From: an uncultured Lachnospiraceae bacterium
GTDB lineage: Bacteria; Bacillota; Clostridia; Lachnospirales; Lachnospiraceae
Assembly (NCBI GenBank): GCA_910588895.1
Contig: CAJUSS010000083.1
Coordinates: 1 to 15,750 of the forward strand
Direction: 5' to 3'
Length of the DNA: 15,750 bases
Of this stretch, positions 8,177-15,083 are shown in pieces. Position numbers and translations under genes: made by a program. Under the pieces are notes generated by a model. It saw only the letters and a program-made list of their open reading frames with translations, searched no databases and was not told where the DNA came from. Numbering within the stretch: position 1 is the stretch's first letter; each line of letters begins with the position of its first letter.

Positions 8177-8614
8177 CTACATCCCCTCCCCGATCCAACT
8201 CGCGATGTCCTTTAAAACATCCTCCAATCTCTCCTCTTTATCCTTCCCCTTTTCTTGTATCTTGATACAATAACGATAAAGCTGATGATATGCTTCCGAT
8301 GACACCAGATCACTATGTATCGTTTTAAGTGCAGGTAATTTAAAGATCCCCTCCTGGCCAAGTTCTTTTAGGATCTTATCCAGGTTATGCGTTGTTAAGA
8401 TCGCTCTTTTCCTTTCGTCTCCACCATCTAAGATCTTTCTCGGATCCTTTATATGCCATTTATCTAACAGCTTATATTTTAATCCACATTCCACACTGTA
8501 GATCAACAATAACCTCCTGCTGTCTACATCTGCGTTTTCACTTTTCAGATGTTTATATGATACAAAATGCTTTTTATAGCCTTTTCTATAGTCATGCATA
8601 TCTGCGAGCAGCAT
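8177..8614 (-). CDS. Small HEPN-like protein, putative partner or effector of the tandem NTPase
   Basis: A 145-residue, mostly helical, charged soluble protein. The pattern YSVECGLKYKLL (39-50) followed by THNLDKILKELG (75-86) resembles HEPN-domain helices, where an 'AVEKALKALL' helix precedes a 'THDLxxLL' helix. An Rx5H arrangement (R70 to H76) fits the loose R-x4-6-H motif of HEPN ribonucleases, though an inactive scaffold HEPN is equally possible. The reading frame can be opened at a TTG at 8632, but the ATG at 8612-8614 has GAAAGGG seven bases upstream, so I chose it. The stop codon is 4 nt before the NTPase start. No convincing promoter is seen in the 81 nt after ruvB (8615-8695), so it may be read from the ruvA promoter. 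Identification as HEPN is by eye and tentative; the gene itself is well supported by its coupling. Confidence 0.7.
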   Translation of the reverse strand: MLLADMHDYRKGYKKHFVSYKHLKSENADVDSRRLLLIYSVECGLKYKLLDKWHIKDPRKILDGGDERKRAILTTHNLDKILKELGQEGIFKLPALKTIHSDLVSSEAYHQLYRYCIKIQEKGKDKEERLEDVLKDIASWIGEGM

Positions 8615-8695
8615 ATCTGTACCCTTTCTCAACTATGGATCATGTCCATCAAGTCTTTCGTAGATCTCTCTGCTATACCCAAATGCGGACAACTT

Positions 8696-9703
8696 TCACG
8701 CCCGCTCCCGCCCCAGATGGCGGTATGCGTTCTCCGTAGCCACCCGGCCTCTGGGGGTGCGCATGATCAGGCCGTTCATCAAGAGATAGGGCTCATATAC
8801 GTCCTCCAAAGTGCCCGCGTCCTCCCCCAAGGAAGCCGCCAGGGTCTCCAACCCTACGGGACCGCCGCCAAACCGGTCGATCATGGCCAGCAGGATGCTC
8901 CGGTCGTTCTGATCTAAGCCCAGCTTATCCACGTCCAGGATATCCAAAGCAAAATCGGTGACCTCTCTGGTGATCACGCCGTCGTATTTGACCTGGGCAA
9001 AATCACGGACCCGTTTCAGGAGACGGTTCGCCAGCCGGGGCGTGCCTCTGGAGCGGCGGGCCAGCTCCGCGGCTCCTTCTTTTTCGATCTCCACATCCAG
9101 GACCTTGGCGGAACGGAGGATGATCTTCTCCAGCTCCTTTGGCGTGTAAAACTCCATCTTCTGCACCACGCCGAACCGGTCTCTTAGTGGCGCGGTGAGG
9201 AGTCCGGCCCTGGTGGTGGCTCCAACCAATGTGAACCGTGGCAGCTCTAAACGGATGGACCGGGCGGAGGAATCCTTTCCCAGCATGATATCGATCGCGT
9301 AATCCTCCATCGCCGGATATAAGACCTCCTCCACCTGCCGGTTCAGACGGTGGATCTCATCTACAAAGAGCACATCCCCCTCCTGGAGGTTATTTAAGAT
9401 CGCCGCCATCTCCCCTGGTTTCTCGATCGCGGGGCCGGAGGTCACCTTCATGTTCACCCCCATCTCATTGGCGATGATCCCACAAAGAGTGGTCTTTCCC
9501 AGTCCCGGCGGTCCGTAGAACAGCACATGGTCCAGAGATTCCCCTCTGGACTTGGCCGCGTCGATATAGACTTTTAAATTGGTCTTGATCTTCTCCTGTC
9601 CGATATAATCCTTCAAAAGCTGAGGCCGCAGGCTGTTCTCCAGCTTCTGCTCCTCCGGTGTCACATCTGTCGAGATGATCCGCCGTTCCTTATCCATTCC
9701 CAT
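8696..9703 (-). CDS. ruvB: Holliday junction branch migration helicase RuvB
   Basis: AAA+ motor of the RuvABC recombination and repair complex; it forms hexameric rings that pump DNA through RuvA-bound Holliday junctions. The 335-residue length is normal. Walker A GPPGLGKTT is at 64-72, Walker B VLFVDEIH at 111-118, the RuvB signature EEVLYPAMED near 125-134, sensor I GATTRAGLL at 161-169, and the arginine finger R174 in LRDRFG. The C-terminal winged helix ends with EPYLLMNGLI and RTPRGRVAT. AGGAAAG lies about ten bases before the first ATG; Met3 is an alternative start. It lies 183 nt downstream of ruvA, a longer gap than usual, which may hold a small cysteine-rich ORF. It probably shares the ruvA promoter. 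Confidence 0.97.
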   Translation of the reverse strand: MGMDKERRIISTDVTPEEQKLENSLRPQLLKDYIGQEKIKTNLKVYIDAAKSRGESLDHVLFYGPPGLGKTTLCGIIANEMGVNMKVTSGPAIEKPGEMAAILNNLQEGDVLFVDEIHRLNRQVEEVLYPAMEDYAIDIMLGKDSSARSIRLELPRFTLVGATTRAGLLTAPLRDRFGVVQKMEFYTPKELEKIILRSAKVLDVEIEKEGAAELARRSRGTPRLANRLLKRVRDFAQVKYDGVITREVTDFALDILDVDKLGLDQNDRSILLAMIDRFGGGPVGLETLAASLGEDAGTLEDVYEPYLLMNGLIMRTPRGRVATENAYRHLGRERA

Positions 9704-9722
9704 ACTGTTGTCACTTTCCTAT

Positions 9723-9842
9723 CTATGAAAATATCATGATGCTGTATATGTACCCAAAAACATTTTCCTTTTCGCACCATCTCGTATAGCAGCCGCACCC
9801 GCAGCTTTGGCAGTCCCTTGTTCGGGCAGGCACTGAAAACAT
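9723..9842 (-). CDS. Possible small cysteine-rich ORF between ruvA and ruvB
   Basis: A 39-codon frame (ATG at 9840-9842; a GTG at 9863 would add seven codons) with five cysteines in RDCQSCGCGCYTRWCEKEN (residues 9-27), a CxxCxCxC plus WC pattern that could bind a metal. It ends about 20 nt before the ruvB start. No good ribosome binding site precedes the ATG; AGGG lies four bases before the GTG. It could explain the unusually long ruvA-ruvB gap, or it may be chance. No known family is recognised. Confidence 0.25.
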   Translation of the reverse strand: MFSVPARTRDCQSCGCGCYTRWCEKENVFGYIYSIMIFS

Positions 9843-9886
9843 GCGGTATCCTGCATCGGACACATCGCCCTGCGAAAAATCCCCTC

Positions 9887-10522
9887 TTACAAAAAAGAAA
9901 GATGCTTCAAAGCCGCCTTCAGCACCTCTTCCGCGGTCATCCCTTCCTTCAGCTCCACCTTCTTCACCGCTTTCGCCGCTTCCATATTGGTATAGCCCAG
10001 GGCGGTCAATGCCTGGACCGCCTCACCCGCCGCGCCTGAAAGACCGGCCCCGCCGGCCTCCCCTGCCGTTTTCGGCTGACCGGCGCCATTCGCCAGCATC
10101 CAGCTTTCTGTCACCTGCTCCATGGAGACCTTGTCCTTAAGGTCTAAGATCACCCGCTGAGCCGTCTTTGCGCCGATGCCGGGCGCCTTGGAGATCGCCT
10201 TGGCATCCCCGGATAAGATCGCCAGCCGGAGGTCATCCGGACGGAGAGCGGACAGGATGCCCAGCGCCCCCTTGGGCCCAACGCCGTTCACCCCCAGGAG
10301 CTGCTTGAACACGGCCTTGTCCTGGCGGTCCAAAAAGCCGTAGAGGCTCATACCGTCCTCCTTCACCTGGAAATAGGTATAGAGCGTGACGGTCTGCCCC
10401 AGGGCCGGGAGCCGCTCTAAGACCGACAGCGGGACCCGGACCTCTAAGCCCACGCTCCCGGCCTCCACTACTACCATATCCTCTTCGATCTGGACCAGCG
10501 GTCCTTTTACAAATGCGATCAT
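9887..10522 (-). CDS. ruvA: Holliday junction branch migration protein RuvA
   Basis: Junction-binding subunit that tetramerises on Holliday junctions and loads RuvB. Domain I (about 1-62) is the OB-fold, starting MIAFVKGPL. Domain II holds two helix-hairpin-helix motifs, GVNGVGPKGAL (77-87) and APGIGAKTAQRV (113-124), which contact DNA. A flexible Ala/Gly-rich linker (about 145-165) leads to domain III (166-211, AVQALTALGYTNMEA), which binds RuvB. The length of 211 residues is typical. The ATG is nine bases after AGGAG. A perfect sigma-A promoter lies about 60 nt upstream, so ruvA starts its own transcript, separated from the ATP-grasp unit by a terminator. Confidence 0.97.
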   Translation of the reverse strand: MIAFVKGPLVQIEEDMVVVEAGSVGLEVRVPLSVLERLPALGQTVTLYTYFQVKEDGMSLYGFLDRQDKAVFKQLLGVNGVGPKGALGILSALRPDDLRLAILSGDAKAISKAPGIGAKTAQRVILDLKDKVSMEQVTESWMLANGAGQPKTAGEAGGAGLSGAAGEAVQALTALGYTNMEAAKAVKKVELKEGMTAEEVLKAALKHLSFL

Positions 10523-10581
10523 GTATACATGCTCCTGTCCTTCTGTACTCCTCGCTCTTCTCGCCGTGTTTCGCTGCTATC

Positions 10582-10610
10582 ATTATAGCTAGAAGAAAAG
10601 GAAATGACAA
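10582..10610 (-). promoter_or_regulatory. Near-consensus sigma-A promoter for ruvA-ruvB
   Basis: On the minus strand TTGTCA (10605-10610) and TATAAT (10582-10587) are separated by exactly 17 bases. Transcription would begin near 10575, giving a leader of about 53 nt. It lies immediately downstream of the terminator at 10635-10667. No LexA-type operator was recognised by eye around it. Confidence 0.88.
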
Positions 10611-10634
10611 CTTATTTTTATCCGTCTCCCGCCA

Positions 10635-10667
10635 CAAAAAAATGGTCATGCCCTTATGCACGACCAT
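10635..10667 (-). terminator. Intrinsic terminator closing the esterase/ATP-grasp unit
   Basis: On the minus strand a 10-bp stem (ATGGTCGTGC with GCATGACCAT, one G-U pair; stem 10642-10651 and 10658-10667) encloses a six-base loop and runs straight into a run of seven T residues. It lies about 100 nt past the ATP-grasp stop codon and directly before the ruvA promoter. The plus-strand reading also has a T-rich tail but no gene reads toward it. Confidence 0.85.
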
Positions 10668-10712
10668 CTTCCTTTTTTCTCGCTCTGTCTGTGTCACGCT
10701 TCTCGACCGCCA

Positions 10713-10749
10713 GGCAGCAGGCCTGCTGCCCTTCTGCTGCCCTTCTGCT
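10713..10749. repeat. 18-bp perfect palindrome with short tandem repeat
   Basis: GGCAGCAGGCCTGCTGCC (10713-10730) is a perfect 18-bp palindrome. It overlaps two tandem copies of an 11-mer, CTGCTGCCCTT (10723-10733 and 10734-10744), and a partial third copy. It lies between the ATP-grasp stop codon and the terminator. It may be an mRNA 3'-end structure or a replication-slippage product. Confidence 0.6.
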
Positions 10750-10770
10750 CACCGCCACATACCGACCCGG

Positions 10771-11967
10771 TCAGCCTTTTCGTACCTCCAAAAGGTCCTT
10801 ATAGAAGGTGTCCAGCTCCTTCTTCGTCTTAAAGGCCCCCACATACATCCGGTTGCCCATAGCGCCGGCCAGCACATCGGGGATGCGGTCGGCCATCTTG
10901 ATCTGGCTGCCGTACTTGGCCATGATATCCTCGTGGCTCATGACAAAGTCCTTTCCGTCCCGCAGCCCCACGAAGGCACAGTACTCATGGGCCCCCACCG
11001 GCTTGGTAGACCGGTCAAAGGCCACCATATCCGCCCAGATCTTATACACATCGGTGCTGTGGGCGTAGTTGATCATATCCGGGGTAAAGCCGCCGCAGGG
11101 GCGCATATTGACCTCCAATGCCACCACGTCGCCCTTCTTGCCGATCGGCTGGTCCTTCAGCAGGCGGAAAAACTCAAAATGTACAAAACGGCTCTTCACC
11201 CCAAAGCTCTTCACCGCGGCGCGGCCTGCCTTGCGGGTATCATCCGCCAGATGCTTTACGATATAGTAGAGCGAATTGTCCTCATTGTTCACGATATCCA
11301 TGATTGAATAGGGGGTCACATTGCCGGTCTCGAACATAGGCTCGCCCTTGGAGTCGATGATCGCGTCGTAGGAGTTCACCTCCGCGTCGATGAATTCCTC
11401 CATGATGTAAGGGATATCCTCCTCTTTCCCCTCCAGGAAGCGCTTTAACTGCTCCTCGTCCCCGAGCTTATAGGTGTGGGAAGCGCCAACGCCGTTATCC
11501 GGCTTCACGATCACCGGATAGCCCACCTCCTGGATAAAGGTCCTGCATCCTTCCAGATCATCCACCATATGATACCGGGCCGTAGGGATCTTCGCCTTGG
11601 CATAGTACGCTTTCATCTTAGATTTATATTTGATCCGCGGCACATCCTCCTCCTGGAATCCGCTGGTGATATGGAAATCCGTCCGCAGCTTCGCATCCCG
11701 CTCCAGCCAGTACTCGTTGTTGGATTCCAGCCAGTCGATCCGGCCATATTTAAAGATGAAAAAGGCCACCGCGCGATACACCTCGTCGCTGTTTTCCAGG
11801 CTGCTGACCTTATAATACTCGTTTAAGCTGTCCCGCACATTCTGTGCCAGCTCCTCATAAGGCTGATCGCCGATGCCCAGCACGTTCATGCCGTTCTCCT
11901 TCAGATGAAAGCAGAACTGCCAGTAATTGGTGGGGAAATTGGGGGAAATAAATACGACGTTTTTCAT
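10771..11967 (-). CDS. ATP-grasp domain ligase, substrate unknown
   Basis: A 398-residue cytoplasmic protein of the ATP-grasp superfamily, which joins a carboxylate to an amine or thiol through an acyl-phosphate. A Rossmann-like pre-ATP-grasp region begins MKNVVFISPNFP. The ATP-grasp core shows VIVKPDNGVGASHTY (152-166, lysine and glycine-rich loop), EEF (190-192, expected adenine-binding hinge) and the metal-binding set E265 (HFEFFR) with E285, N287 and R289 (LEVNMRPCGG). The C-terminal part (about 300-398) is unlike standard biotin carboxylase or D-Ala-D-Ala ligase ends. The ATG has GAGGA about six bases upstream. It follows two esterase genes on the same strand and ends before a strong terminator, suggesting a three-gene operon. 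The substrate cannot be read from sequence; peptide, amino-acid or cofactor ligation are options. Confidence 0.85.
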   Translation of the reverse strand: MKNVVFISPNFPTNYWQFCFHLKENGMNVLGIGDQPYEELAQNVRDSLNEYYKVSSLENSDEVYRAVAFFIFKYGRIDWLESNNEYWLERDAKLRTDFHITSGFQEEDVPRIKYKSKMKAYYAKAKIPTARYHMVDDLEGCRTFIQEVGYPVIVKPDNGVGASHTYKLGDEEQLKRFLEGKEEDIPYIMEEFIDAEVNSYDAIIDSKGEPMFETGNVTPYSIMDIVNNEDNSLYYIVKHLADDTRKAGRAAVKSFGVKSRFVHFEFFRLLKDQPIGKKGDVVALEVNMRPCGGFTPDMINYAHSTDVYKIWADMVAFDRSTKPVGAHEYCAFVGLRDGKDFVMSHEDIMAKYGSQIKMADRIPDVLAGAMGNRMYVGAFKTKKELDTFYKDLLEVRKG

Positions 11968-12077
11968 GACTCTTCCTCTTATTCTTTCTTATCTTGTCTT
12001 TCCTTACTGTTCCTTACAATACCTCTATCTCTTCAGCCCGTGACCTGGCCGTGAAGATCCATCGTCCGGCCGGCGCT

Positions 12078-12842
12078 CTATTCGCCGCTCTTCCCCAGCA
12101 CATAAGGTACAAAGTAGTCCACCTGCTTGAACCACCAGGACCAGTCATGGCTGCAGTCATAGCCCCAATAATCCACCCAGGCCTGTATCCCCTTTCTCTG
12201 CAGGATCGAATGGAGCTGCCGGGTGGAGTCCGGGATCTCCCAGGATCCTTGCCCTACACATATAGCCGCTTTTTTCAGGTTATACAGTCCGATGTACGGG
12301 TGATCCTCCGGCATATTGGCCAGATAATGGACCGGAGAATTATTGTAGACCAGATCGTTCATGAAGGAGCCGAAGCCATATTCTGTCGTATAGATGCCGC
12401 TCAAGGCCAGCAGACCGTCAAACAGATCCGGACGGCGGAAATACAGGTTGGCGGCGTGGGTGGCGCCCAGGCTGCATCCGAAAACGATCACCTGCGGATA
12501 GCCGTCCCAGCCGTTTTTCTCATTGACCATCCACCGGATAAAGGGGACCATCTCATCGGTGATATACTGGATCCACTGCTCATAGCGCCAGATCCGCCAG
12601 CCCGGATCTCCCCGCTTGTTGGACCAAGTCTCCTTATCTACCGTATCGACCGCGAACACCATCACCTCGCCGGGATCGATCCATGGCCTCCAGGCGTCGG
12701 TCATCTTAAAATTTTCAAAGTCAAAGAACCGGCCATCCTGGCAGGGGATGAACAAGACCGGTCTCCCCTTATGCCCGTAGACCTTACACTCCATGTCTCG
12801 GTTCAGGGCTGAACTGTATTGTTTAAAATATCGTGTTTCCAT
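12078..12842 (-). CDS. Alpha/beta-hydrolase esterase (esterase-D/PHB-depolymerase-like)
   Basis: A 254-residue cytoplasmic serine hydrolase without signal peptide. The nucleophile elbow is FGCSLGAT with S124 in GxSxG. H232 in CSHDWSWW is the likely catalytic histidine, and an acidic residue near 202-205 (WEIPD) is a candidate third member. The aromatic-rich sequence (GWRIWRYEQWIQYI, 81-94) is typical of this 'esterase family protein' group. GGAG lies about eight bases before the ATG. It lies between the second esterase (upstream) and the ATP-grasp ligase (downstream, 110-nt gap). Its natural substrate is unknown; an ester or thioester made or consumed by the ATP-grasp enzyme is a guess. Confidence 0.88.
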   Translation of the reverse strand: METRYFKQYSSALNRDMECKVYGHKGRPVLFIPCQDGRFFDFENFKMTDAWRPWIDPGEVMVFAVDTVDKETWSNKRGDPGWRIWRYEQWIQYITDEMVPFIRWMVNEKNGWDGYPQVIVFGCSLGATHAANLYFRRPDLFDGLLALSGIYTTEYGFGSFMNDLVYNNSPVHYLANMPEDHPYIGLYNLKKAAICVGQGSWEIPDSTRQLHSILQRKGIQAWVDYWGYDCSHDWSWWFKQVDYFVPYVLGKSGE

Positions 12843-12915
12843 ATCGCTCTCTCCTTATCCAAACGCTCTCGCCAGCCTCCATGCGCCCGGCGGCGGATCT
12901 TCATCGTGAGCAGCC

Positions 12916-12949
12916 CGTGCGTCTTCACCCTCACAGGGCGCTCCGCACG
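12916..12949 (-). other. Nested stem-loop between the two esterase genes
   Basis: In the 156-nt gap, CGTGCG (12916-12921) pairs with CGCACG (12944-12949), enclosing an inner CCCT/AGGG hairpin (12928-12931 and 12935-12938). There is no T-tract, so it is not a terminator; it may be a processing or stability element. The rest of the gap holds nothing I can identify. Confidence 0.25.
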
Positions 12950-12998
12950 CCTCCGTGCCCGCCAGACATGCGCAGGCTTCCACGACCTTGACGGGCGC

Positions 12999-13766
12999 TC
13001 ACCGGCTCCCATACAGCAGCGTCTCCATAAAAAACGGGATCTGCTTCTCCCAACTGGCCTCACAGTGGGTCCCTCCGGGGATCAGCCTGCAGTTTAACAT
13101 CACGCCCTTTTCGATCATAAGAGCCACTGTCCGCCCGAAGGCCTTTTGCATATTGTTGTGGTCGCCCATCTCCTCCGAGCCGTAGTCCATGTAAAGGACC
13201 GTGCCCGGCCTGACCTTTGCCCGGCGGACCATGTCCTCCACCTGTCCTGCCATGATCCAGAGGGACGGGGAGAGGGCCGCCGCCTTGCCAAATATGTGGC
13301 CATATTCCATCAGGGCGTACACGCTCATCAATCCGCCCATGGAGCTGCCCGAGATCCAGGTATGCTCCCGGTCCGCCAGTGTGCGGTACTCTGCGTCGAT
13401 CTCCTTCTTAAAGGATCCCACCATCCAGTCCATGGTCTTTTTCCCAAGACCGGGCATCCTGCCAAGCTTGGGATCATGGAAGGAAAAGGGGGAATACTCC
13501 TTGATCCGCCCGTGGTCGGGGCTGTGGTTACATTCTACGGCGGCGATGATCACCTGGGTCCCTGTAGCATCCATATACTCCTTCATGCCCCAGCTCTTCC
13601 CATAGGTCGCATGCTCGTCAAAAAAAACATTGTGCCCGTCAAACATATATAAGACCGGATACCGCCTTTCCGGCTCATATGCATAGGACTCCGGCAGGTA
13701 GACGTATGCGCCCCGCGCCTCGTCCCCTGTCAGCTCCGGTATGGTAACATCCCATTGCTTTACCAT
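12999..13766 (-). CDS. Alpha/beta-hydrolase-fold esterase (Fes/IroE/EsD-like)
   Basis: A 255-residue cytoplasmic serine hydrolase, first gene of the esterase/ATP-grasp unit. The N-terminal beta region reads GAYVYLPESY and YPVLYMFDGHNVFF, the form seen in enterochelin-esterase-like and S-formylglutathione-hydrolase-like proteins. The nucleophile is S142 in GSSMGG, D194 in YMDYGSEE is the probable acid, and H234 in GGTHCEASW the probable histidine. The frame remains open to an ATG at 13946, but that codon falls inside the spacer of the promoter at 13937-13965 and the extension is low-complexity. I therefore chose the ATG at 13764-13766, where the hydrolase fold begins; AGGAGGG lies about 13 bases upstream, a rather long spacing. 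Substrate unknown; siderophore-ester hydrolysis is possible but no siderophore genes are nearby. Confidence 0.88.
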   Translation of the reverse strand: MVKQWDVTIPELTGDEARGAYVYLPESYAYEPERRYPVLYMFDGHNVFFDEHATYGKSWGMKEYMDATGTQVIIAAVECNHSPDHGRIKEYSPFSFHDPKLGRMPGLGKKTMDWMVGSFKKEIDAEYRTLADREHTWISGSSMGGLMSVYALMEYGHIFGKAAALSPSLWIMAGQVEDMVRRAKVRPGTVLYMDYGSEEMGDHNNMQKAFGRTVALMIEKGVMLNCRLIPGGTHCEASWEKQIPFFMETLLYGSR

Positions 13767-13826
13767 GATCTCTTCTGTTCCCTCCTGCTCTTCAGCCTGT
13801 CTATCTTGTTCTCTTTTCTGTCCCTT

Positions 13827-13879
13827 ATCCAGTCGGCGATCCAGTGGGCATCCGGCCTGTGTTCTGATCGGGATCCAGT
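13827..13879 (-). repeat. Three ACTGGAT heptamers in the esterase leader
   Basis: The heptamer ACTGGAT (minus strand) occurs at 13827-13833, 13839-13845 and 13873-13879, inside the roughly 165-nt untranslated leader between the promoter and the first esterase gene. It could be a protein- or RNA-binding repeat. No known riboswitch consensus is recognised. The copies are irregularly spaced, so chance is possible. Confidence 0.35.
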
Positions 13880-13936
13880 CTGTATTCCGGCCGATGCCTT
13901 GGCCCGCAGTCCTGTCCTGCATCCCTGTTTCTGGAT

Positions 13937-13965
13937 AATATATCACGATCCTGCATAAATATCAA
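13937..13965 (-). promoter_or_regulatory. Sigma-A-type promoter for the esterase/ATP-grasp operon
   Basis: TTGATA (13960-13965) and TATATT (13937-13942) on the minus strand are separated by 17 bases; each differs from consensus at one position. The -35 box overlaps the hydE stop codon. Transcription would start near 13930, leaving a long leader before the first esterase. Confidence 0.7.
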
Positions 13966-14999
13966 GTCCGGGCATCCCCCCGCTCCTCTGCGATCCGATA
14001 GCCCACAGCCTCCACACGCCTGGCCAAACACGCTCTGCACTCTGCCGCCTCCTCGCCGGTACAGATCTTATGATCATACAGATCGTACTTTTTCCGGTCC
14101 TCTACGGGAGAGAGATTGGGCATCACCACATTGGCTCCGGCCTCCAGCCCCTTTTCCCGCCCCTTAGGATCCAGGGTCCCCAGAGCTGTGGTAGCCGGGA
14201 GAAGGACCTTGGGCAGCATGATCCGGATGACGGATAAGAGGAACAGGGTCAGCTCCACGCTGCCCGGGGCCTCCTTCGCGAACCGGGTGTCGTGGTGGGG
14301 GATGAACGGGCCGATCCCCACCATCTGCGGCCCCAGCTCCTTTAAGAACAGCAGGTCCTCCGCGATATCCTGGTCCGTCTGGCCCGGAGAACCCACCATA
14401 AAACCGGCCCCCACCTGGTACCCCAGCTCTTTTAGATGATACAGGCAGGCCTTTCGGTCTGCCAGACGCATCTGGGGCGGATGGAGCCTGCCGTAATGCC
14501 CCTCGGAAGCCGTCTCATGGCGCAGCAGGTACCGGTCCGCTCCCGCCTCCCGCAGGCGGGCATAGCTTTCATAGGATCTCTCCCCCACCGACAGGGTGAC
14601 CGCACAGTCCGGATAGCCGGCCTTTATGGACCGGACGATATCCGCCAGACGGGCATCCGTAAAATAAGCGTCCTCCCCGCCCTGCAGCACAAAGGTGCGA
14701 AAGCCCAGACCATAGCCGTTTTTGCAGCAGTCCAGGATCGCTCCCTTGGTCAGCCGATACCGTCTGGCGTTGGCGTTCCCTCTGCGGATCCCGCAGTAGT
14801 AGCAGTCGTTCTTGCAATAGTTCGTAAATTCGATCAGTCCTCTGGTGTAGACCTTGTCTTTGTAATACCGGCGGCGAAGGCGGCAGGCCTCCTCTTTCAG
14901 GCGTTCTGTGGCCGATGGGTCCTCTGCCAGGGCCAGAAGGCGGATGTACTCCTCCCGGGACAGGTGATGGTCCCGTATGAGCTTGTCGATGATGTCCAT
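13962..14999 (-). CDS. hydE: [FeFe] hydrogenase H-cluster radical SAM maturase HydE
   Basis: Radical S-adenosylmethionine enzyme that, with HydG and HydF, builds the 2Fe subcluster of [FeFe] hydrogenase in the cytoplasm. The 345-residue length is normal. The radical-SAM cluster motif is C62-x3-C66-x2-C69 in NYCKNDCYYCGIRRGN. Further HydE-type sequence includes TFVLQGGED (102-110), LRHETAS (159-165), GFMVGSPGQT (199-208) and VGIGPFIPHHDT (227-238). The optional second-cluster cysteines are kept as C313-x7-C321-x2-C324 near the C-terminus. GGAGG lies about 12 bases before the ATG. hydF and hydG are not in the window; the upstream neighbour is a PHP phosphatase. Related BioB, HydG and PylB are less likely given the GPFIPH and C-terminal cysteine motifs. 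Confidence 0.93.
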   Translation of the reverse strand: MDIIDKLIRDHHLSREEYIRLLALAEDPSATERLKEEACRLRRRYYKDKVYTRGLIEFTNYCKNDCYYCGIRRGNANARRYRLTKGAILDCCKNGYGLGFRTFVLQGGEDAYFTDARLADIVRSIKAGYPDCAVTLSVGERSYESYARLREAGADRYLLRHETASEGHYGRLHPPQMRLADRKACLYHLKELGYQVGAGFMVGSPGQTDQDIAEDLLFLKELGPQMVGIGPFIPHHDTRFAKEAPGSVELTLFLLSVIRIMLPKVLLPATTALGTLDPKGREKGLEAGANVVMPNLSPVEDRKKYDLYDHKICTGEEAAECRACLARRVEAVGYRIAEERGDART

Positions 15000-15083
15000 G
15001 GGTTTTTGTGTCCTCCTTATGCTCTTCTGCTATCTGATCCCTTTCCTCCATGGCGGCGCTTTAAGCCTGCCATGCCAGTGTCT

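Noticed and set aside
8615..8632. TTG start giving the HEPN-like protein six extra residues
   Set aside because: The ATG at 8614 has a GAAAGGG site at suitable spacing; the TTG has none.
10233..10697. 154-codon minus-strand frame overlapping the start of ruvA
   Set aside because: It reads through the ruvA promoter and terminator hairpin and continues in an alternative frame of ruvA, giving Gly/Arg-rich sequence typical of a shadow frame.
10513..11307. 264-codon plus-strand frame opposite the ATP-grasp gene
   Set aside because: It is antisense to a well-supported gene and crosses a promoter, a terminator and a repeat; its sequence is low-complexity and unlike a protein family.
11994..12812. 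272-codon plus-strand frame opposite the first esterase
   Set aside because: It mirrors the esterase coding frame, has no ribosome binding site or family resemblance, and is explained by high GC content suppressing antisense stops.
13767..13946. Sixty-residue N-terminal extension of the second esterase starting at 13946
   Set aside because: Its ATG lies within the predicted promoter spacer, the extension is repetitive and unlike a hydrolase, and the fold begins at the ATG at 13766.
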